Source: an uncultured Akkermansia sp.
GTDB taxonomy: Bacteria; Verrucomicrobiota; Verrucomicrobiia; Verrucomicrobiales; Akkermansiaceae
Assembly (NCBI GenBank): GCA_947626635.1
Contig: CANQSY010000006.1
Location: forward strand, 1-44,804
DNA: 44,804 nucleotides
Direction: 5' to 3'
Position 1 is the first letter of the stretch; each line of letters starts with the position of its first letter. Positions 41,510 to 44,804 of the stretch are shown in pieces. The notes beneath the pieces were generated by a model, which saw only the letters and a program-made list of their open reading frames with translations, did not search any database and was not told where the DNA came from. The position numbers were made by a program, and so were the translations under genes.

Positions 41510-42510
41510 CTTGCCGGTTGCGTCGGTTGCTCAGCTTTCTCCTGGGTCTTCGTCTCCGCCTCGCGACTCTTCTCAACGCCGGTCTTCACTCGCTCAAGCA
41601 TGGCGCGCAACTCCGGAACAGCCGGCGAATCGGGCGCAGCCTCTATCGCTTTCTCGATGTACGGCGCAGCCTCCGCCATGTGGTTCTCCCGCAGGTACGT
41701 TACGGCGATAAGGTGATGCAGGGTCTGACGCACCACCGGCACGAGATCGTCGCGCTGCAGTTGTTTGAGCGTCTCTTCCCTCAGACGAGGCAGCGCCGTT
41801 TCAGGCGGCACATCCTTCATACCCAGTCCAATAGCCTCGTCGATTTCCCGCATCTGCTGATCGACGACTTTCATCTCATTTTCCGTGCGCACCATACCTG
41901 TCTTATCCTCCGGGTCGAGTCGGCGGATCTCCTCCATGGTGTGGCTGTAGTAAAGGGGACGCAACCGAGGCGCGACCAACTGCAGGGCCCTCCACAGACT
42001 CTGCGCGCGCTCCGTTCCTTCCTGCTTGCGGGCCTTGGTCATCTCTCCCTCAAAGCGAGCAATTTTTTCCACCCCCTCCCGGAAATCCTTCAGGTAAGCC
42101 TCCGGGTCGGATATCGTACCGACTTTGATGACAAAGGGACAACCGGCATCATTCACAAGAATCATCGTCGGAAGACTGGCAATCCCATACTGCTCCAACG
42201 TTTCATGAAGCTCTTTCGCTCCGGGAGCATCCTCCTTGAGCTTGGCCGGACATACAATCTTCACCGCTACAAGCTTGTTGTCCGACATGAATTCCTCGAA
42301 TTTCTCGCTCGCCAGCACTTTTTCGTCCAGTATCTTACACTGCGGACACCACCCCTCCCCCGTGAAATACAACATAGCCGGCGTTCCCTTCTCCTGCGCC
42401 GCTTGCAACCCGAGCTTGTAGCCGTTCTCCCACTTCACTTCGTCCCTCCCGCATCCGCACATCAGGACCATGACTCCGAACAACGCCACAATTTGATACA
42501 ATCTTTTCAT
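41506..42510 (-). CDS. Thioredoxin-fold lipoprotein with C-terminal helical repeat region
   Basis: A 334-residue exported lipoprotein. The start is MKRLYQIVALFGVMVLMCGC (ATG 42510, lipidated Cys20), chosen because a TTGACA/TATGAT promoter ends 6 nt upstream; a longer in-frame start at 42615 lies ahead of that promoter. Residues about 30-155 are thioredoxin-like, with the redox pair in WCPQC (YFTGEGWCPQCKILDEKVL), a cis-Pro-type site (GIASLPTMILV) and a conserved VKI strand. It resembles the DUF255 / thioredoxin_7 type. Residues about 160-320 are charged and helical with a TPR-like stretch (AVTYLRENHMAEAAPYIEKAIEAAPDSPAV). It probably acts in periplasmic disulfide handling. Its stop shares the TTAA at 41506-41509 with the convergent rsmA stop. 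Confidence 0.85.
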   Translation of the reverse strand: MKRLYQIVALFGVMVLMCGCGRDEVKWENGYKLGLQAAQEKGTPAMLYFTGEGWCPQCKILDEKVLASEKFEEFMSDNKLVAVKIVCPAKLKEDAPGAKELHETLEQYGIASLPTMILVNDAGCPFVIKVGTISDPEAYLKDFREGVEKIARFEGEMTKARKQEGTERAQSLWRALQLVAPRLRPLYYSHTMEEIRRLDPEDKTGMVRTENEMKVVDQQMREIDEAIGLGMKDVPPETALPRLREETLKQLQRDDLVPVVRQTLHHLIAVTYLRENHMAEAAPYIEKAIEAAPDSPAVPELRAMLERVKTGVEKSREAETKTQEKAEQPTQPAS

Positions 42511-42516
42511 GCCCCC

Positions 42517-42545
42517 ATCATATCCATATCCGGCTGTCTTGTCAA
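42517..42545 (-). promoter_or_regulatory. Promoter of the thioredoxin-like lipoprotein, predicted leaderless
   Basis: Minus strand: TTGACA (42545-42540), 17-bp spacer, TATGAT (42522-42517), then GGGGGC and ATG. The -10 box ends 6 nt before the start codon. The inverted-repeat arm at 42564-42583 lies 18 bp upstream of the -35. Confidence 0.75.
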
Positions 42546-42563
42546 TCCACACATACCCTAACT

Positions 42564-42960
42564 GCACACGTGTCCCAATAAAATCTTCTCCTCGATCAAT
42601 GAACCCATATCCCATGCGTTTCTAAGGATGAACGAAGTATGCCGGCAAAGCCGCTCCATAAGCGTAGCATTGTCCTTATGGAAGAGGCCCAATAAAAATG
42701 AGAATTATAATTGACTTGCCCGCCGGAATACTTCTCTCCTCCCCACGCAAAGCGTGCTAGCTTCCCAAATCGTAAATCGTAATTCGTAAATCGTAAATAG
42801 GCGCCGATAGGCGCCCAGGGCCCTCGGGCGCTTTGACTCCTCGCGCTTTGCGCGCTAGCATCCCAAATCGTAAATCGTAAATCGTAAATAACCAACAACT
42901 TATGCTACATGATACACCATTAACCACTTATTGAGGGTGTTTTTCTTGGGACACGTGTGC
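42564..42960. other. Second long inverted-repeat pair: paired operators or invertible segment
   Basis: GCACACGTGTCCCAA (42564-42578) and its exact reverse complement TTGGGACACGTGTGC (42946-42960) extend inward to 19 of 20 matches (42564-42583 and 42941-42960). Read toward each flanking gene, the same motif precedes both -35 boxes, 18 and 28 bp away, so it may be a shared regulator site; its core ACACGTGT is itself palindromic. The pair also bounds 357 bp that could invert. Within 42584-42940 I see only repeat copies G1/G2 and a short CCATAAG/CTTATGG inverted repeat (about 42658-42682), and no gene. Confidence 0.6.
42767..42889 (+). repeat. Dispersed intergenic repeat, copies G1 and G2
   Basis: G1: heptad tract (42767-42798) followed by the hairpin GGCGCC (42800-42805), loop GATA, GGCGCC (42810-42815). 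G2: heptad tract 42865-42889 without a hairpin. Each is preceded by a GC-rich inverted sequence and a CTAGC(T/A)TCCC stretch, in place of the GAATTCCC box of other copies. The bases after the G1 hairpin (CCAGGGCCCTCGGGCGCTTTG) resemble those after copy A. Confidence 0.8.
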
Positions 42961-42988
42961 GTTTGCCCTGTTTTGTCTCGTAATTGAC

Positions 42989-43017
42989 TTGACAAATGGC
43001 ATGAGATGGTGCATAAC
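42989..43017 (+). promoter_or_regulatory. Promoter of the two L,D-transpeptidase lipoproteins
   Basis: TTGACA (42989-42994), 17-bp spacer, CATAAC (43012-43017). Leader of about 30 nt, with the purine-rich GGAGAGG (43040-43046) ahead of the ATG at 43055. This is one of the few Shine-Dalgarno-like sites in the window. Confidence 0.6.
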
Positions 43018-43054
43018 GTGCGGGCGCACGTGGTGCGCGGAGAGGTAGAGAACG

Positions 43055-43645
43055 ATGAAACGTATTTTCCCATTAACCGCAGTCATGCTCCTGGTGTCCT
43101 GCACGGCGCAAAATGAGATCACGTCGGCGCTCGGCGGCGGGTATTTGTTCAAACCGGACACTCTCTTCAGCTCTGCGAAGGATGCTGTATCGGATGGTTA
43201 CTGGGACAAGCCGTCCGGTCTCTCCGGCTCCCACCTCATCATTGTTGATACTCAACTGCAGCAAGCAAAATACTACATAGGCGGACGCCAAGTGGGACTT
43301 TCCGCCATCTCGTCCGGCAAGGCGGGTCACGGTACTCCGCGCGGCACGTTCTCCGTCATAGCGAAGGATATTGACCATAAATCCTCCTCCTACGGCAGCA
43401 TCGTCGATTCCGCCGGCAACACCCTCGTCGAGGAATACACGGTAGGAGAACCCATCCCTGCCGGTGGACGCTACAAGGGCGCGGAAATGAACTTCGGGCT
43501 GCAAATCACCTCCGGCGGAATCTGGATGCACGAAGGTATCGTGACCTCGGCGCCGGAGAGCCATGGCTGCATCCGTCTGCCCCGCAAGATGGCGCAAATC
43601 TTCTATGAAAACACGCCGATAGGAACGAAAGTCATTATCAAGTAA
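43055..43645 (+). CDS. L,D-transpeptidase lipoprotein (YkuD family)
   Basis: Periplasmic, membrane-anchored cell-wall enzyme that forms or remodels 3-3 peptidoglycan cross-links or attaches proteins to peptidoglycan. The 196 residues carry a lipoprotein signal (MKRIFPLTAVMLLVSC, lipidated Cys16). The YkuD domain runs from about residue 59 (SHLIIVDTQLQQAKYYIGG) to the C-terminus. Catalytic His159 is in GIWMHEG and Cys172 in SHGCIRLP. HGTPRGTFSV near 92 is the usual substrate loop. The next L,D-transpeptidase gene starts 11 nt downstream, so the two are an operon with one promoter. Confidence 0.92.
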   Translation: MKRIFPLTAVMLLVSCTAQNEITSALGGGYLFKPDTLFSSAKDAVSDGYWDKPSGLSGSHLIIVDTQLQQAKYYIGGRQVGLSAISSGKAGHGTPRGTFSVIAKDIDHKSSSYGSIVDSAGNTLVEEYTVGEPIPAGGRYKGAEMNFGLQITSGGIWMHEGIVTSAPESHGCIRLPRKMAQIFYENTPIGTKVIIK

Positions 43646-43656
43646 ACGAGAACGCT

Positions 43657-44469
43657 ATGAACGTAAGCAATACCAAGTTGGGGACCTACCTCTCGGCGCT
43701 TCTTGTTATTCTATCATTCGTATCCTGTTCGCACCAAAATCCGCAGCTCGTCGCGGCAAAAGAGGAACTGGCGCAGGTGCAGATGAAGCAGGCTCGCTAC
43801 AATTACCCGCCTGACTCCTACGAGTTCTTCGTCTCCCACAATCAGTACCCCGTCACGATCAAGATCTACAAAAATCCCGAACTCCTTCAACGAGCGCCCG
43901 GTCATTGCAAGGTCATCATCTGCCTCGAGCAACAGCGCGGTCGCCTCTACGTCGATGGACAAGTCGCCGCCGATTGGCCCGTTTCCACCGGCATACCCGG
44001 TCGCGAGACTCCCACAGGCAATTATACCGTCCGTGGAAAGAAAGAATCGTACTCCTCCAACCGCTACGGGAAGATGTTCGACGCTGAGGGCAAGTGCATT
44101 AATTCTGATGCCGATGCGTTTAAGGATGCTGTGCCGGAGGGCGGTCGCTTCGAGGGCTCGCCCATGCCATTCTGGCAGAGACTTACCGGCGACGGCATCG
44201 GGATGCATATCGGAAAAGTACGCGCCGGTCACCGCCTCTCCCATGGCTGCATCCGTACCCCCGGTGACATGGCACGCGACCTTTACAAGGTAACCCGAGT
44301 AGGAACCAGGGTTTCCGTCATCAAAGATATCGAACCCGAATATCCCGCAAGGGAGGCACTCGTGGCAGGTGCCGAGCAGAATGCTCTCGAACGCCGTGCC
44401 CGGGAGCTGCAGCAAAAAATCTACGACCTCACCATGCAGCAGCTCGCTGCGGAGGACAGCGATACCTGA
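43657..44469 (+). CDS. L,D-transpeptidase lipoprotein (YkuD family), second of a pair
   Basis: A 270-residue relative of the preceding gene product. Lipoprotein signal with Cys24 (ILSFVSC), then a charged helical segment (residues about 30-47, likely coiled coil). A YkuD domain from about residue 85 has GRETPTGNYTV, catalytic His184 (GIGMHIG) and Cys198 (SHGCIRTP). The last 40 residues are a second charged helix (EQNALERRARELQQKIYDL), absent from the first enzyme. The helices at both ends suggest oligomerisation or partner binding. There is no Shine-Dalgarno sequence before its ATG, so coupling to the upstream gene 11 nt away is likely. Confidence 0.9.
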   Translation: MNVSNTKLGTYLSALLVILSFVSCSHQNPQLVAAKEELAQVQMKQARYNYPPDSYEFFVSHNQYPVTIKIYKNPELLQRAPGHCKVIICLEQQRGRLYVDGQVAADWPVSTGIPGRETPTGNYTVRGKKESYSSNRYGKMFDAEGKCINSDADAFKDAVPEGGRFEGSPMPFWQRLTGDGIGMHIGKVRAGHRLSHGCIRTPGDMARDLYKVTRVGTRVSVIKDIEPEYPAREALVAGAEQNALERRARELQQKIYDLTMQQLAAEDSDT

Positions 44470-44482
44470 CCGGCCAAAGCCC

Positions 44483-44515
44483 ATCTTCGGTTTCCCCGCT
44501 TGCCTTCCCGAAGAT
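44483..44515 (+). terminator. Possible terminator after the L,D-transpeptidase pair
   Basis: ATCTTCGG (44483-44490) and CCGAAGAT (44508-44515) are exact reverse complements around a 17-nt loop. The following DNA (TCCGCTTTATTTCCG) is only moderately T-rich, so termination strength is uncertain. Confidence 0.4.
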
Positions 44516-44537
44516 TCCGCTTTATTTCCGTTCCTCT

Positions 44538-44613
44538 GGAACGCGCGCAGCGCGCGAATTCCCCACATCGTAAATCGTAAATCGTAATTCGTAAATAGGC
44601 GCCGCCAGGCGCC
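44538..44613 (+). repeat. Dispersed intergenic repeat, copy E
   Basis: GC palindrome box (44538-44564), heptad tract (44565-44596), hairpin GGCGCC (44598-44603), loop GCCA, GGCGCC (44608-44613). This is the most complete copy in the window. The 44470-44804 stretch holds only copies E and F, the possible terminator and a possible start of the next transcript. Confidence 0.85.
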
Positions 44614-44684
44614 CGGCGCCCCTGCCCCCTTCCTACTCCCCCTCACGCAACGACCCTTGAAATTCCGCTCCGCACCGGCTCCGC

Positions 44685-44737
44685 AGAAACGCGCGTAGCG
44701 CGCGAATTCCCTGAAATCGTAATTCGTAAATCGTAAA
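44685..44737 (+). repeat. Dispersed intergenic repeat, copy F
   Basis: GC palindrome box with two changes (44685-44711, CGCGCGTAGCGCGCG core), then a heptad tract (44712-44737). No GGC hairpin follows. The stretch before it (CACGCAACGACCC, AAATTCCGCT) matches the stretch before copy C, showing that the repeated unit extends further upstream. Confidence 0.75.
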
Positions 44738-44773
44738 CGGTTAATTAGGGTGTTAAAATGAAGGGGACTGCGG

Positions 44774-44804
44774 TAGAATAAACGCAGTTGCGGAAAGGGG
44801 GAGA
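44774..44804 (+). promoter_or_regulatory. Possible start of the next transcript
   Basis: TAGAAT (44774-44779) could be a -10 box, with TGTTAA 17 bp upstream as a poor -35. The window ends in the purine run GGAAAGGGGGAGA (44792-44804), which may be a ribosome binding site for a gene beyond the edge. Confidence 0.3.

Noticed and set aside
42596-42898. 100-codon minus-strand frame with YDLRFTIWD-like repeats
   Set aside because: It is the translation of the heptad repeats and GC boxes; the peptide pattern follows directly from the 21-nt period of three heptads.

Overview
The window looks like chromosomal DNA of a Verrucomicrobiota bacterium, probably near the Akkermansia lineage. This is inferred from family resemblance recalled from memory, not from a search. 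Supporting signs are a giant type V autotransporter built of beta-strand repeats, an archaeal/eukaryotic-type ProRS, a long (638 aa) Bacteroides-like PurF, many L,D-transpeptidases, GC-rich coding DNA, and start codons that mostly lack a Shine-Dalgarno sequence. The outer-membrane autotransporter and several lipoproteins indicate a Gram-negative envelope. No rRNA, tRNA, CRISPR array, transposase or prophage gene was seen.

Layout. 1-1310: dispersed intergenic repeats flank a BASS-type membrane transporter. 1329-15971 (minus): one gene for a 4880-residue autotransporter. 15972-16397: its control region, with a perfect 17-bp inverted repeat placed exactly between the -35 and -10 boxes, a candidate phase-variable (invertible) promoter. 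16398-19849: proS-nadE. 20054-21505: a small secreted protein, an FKBP isomerase and a terminator. 21675-25343: purM, purF and an ECF sigma factor. 25357-27795 (minus): carA-purA. 27957-28940: fmt. 29001-29660 (minus): a lipoprotein. 29891-41509: twelve tightly packed co-directional genes (purE, pyrR, pyrB, a pseudo-dihydroorotase, an ELM1-like protein, two GT4 glycosyltransferases, a beta-CASP nuclease, an L,D-transpeptidase, a CPBP protease, thiL, and an rsmA-Nudix fusion). 41506-42510 (minus): a thioredoxin-like lipoprotein. 42511-43054: a repeat-rich spacer bounded by a second inverted-repeat pair. 43055-44469: two L,D-transpeptidase lipoproteins. 44470-44804: more repeats.

How the genes work together. 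Much of the window is nucleotide metabolism: purF, purM, purE and purA for purines; carA, pyrR and pyrB for pyrimidines. With these sit housekeeping genes (proS, nadE, fmt, thiL, rsmA) and envelope functions (FKBP, L,D-transpeptidases, glycosyltransferases, lipoproteins, autotransporter). The dihydroorotase-like gene after pyrB has lost most catalytic residues and probably assists aspartate carbamoyltransferase assembly, as PyrC' does in Pseudomonas.

Most notable: (1) the candidate invertible promoter of the giant autotransporter; (2) a dispersed repeat made of a GC palindrome, CGTAAAT heptads and a downstream hairpin whose stem changes from copy to copy while pairing is kept; (3) promoters whose -10 box ends 6-7 nt before the start codon, predicting leaderless mRNAs; (4) the pseudo-dihydroorotase; (5) the RsmA-Nudix fusion; (6) a tandem glycosyltransferase that has lost its catalytic signature.
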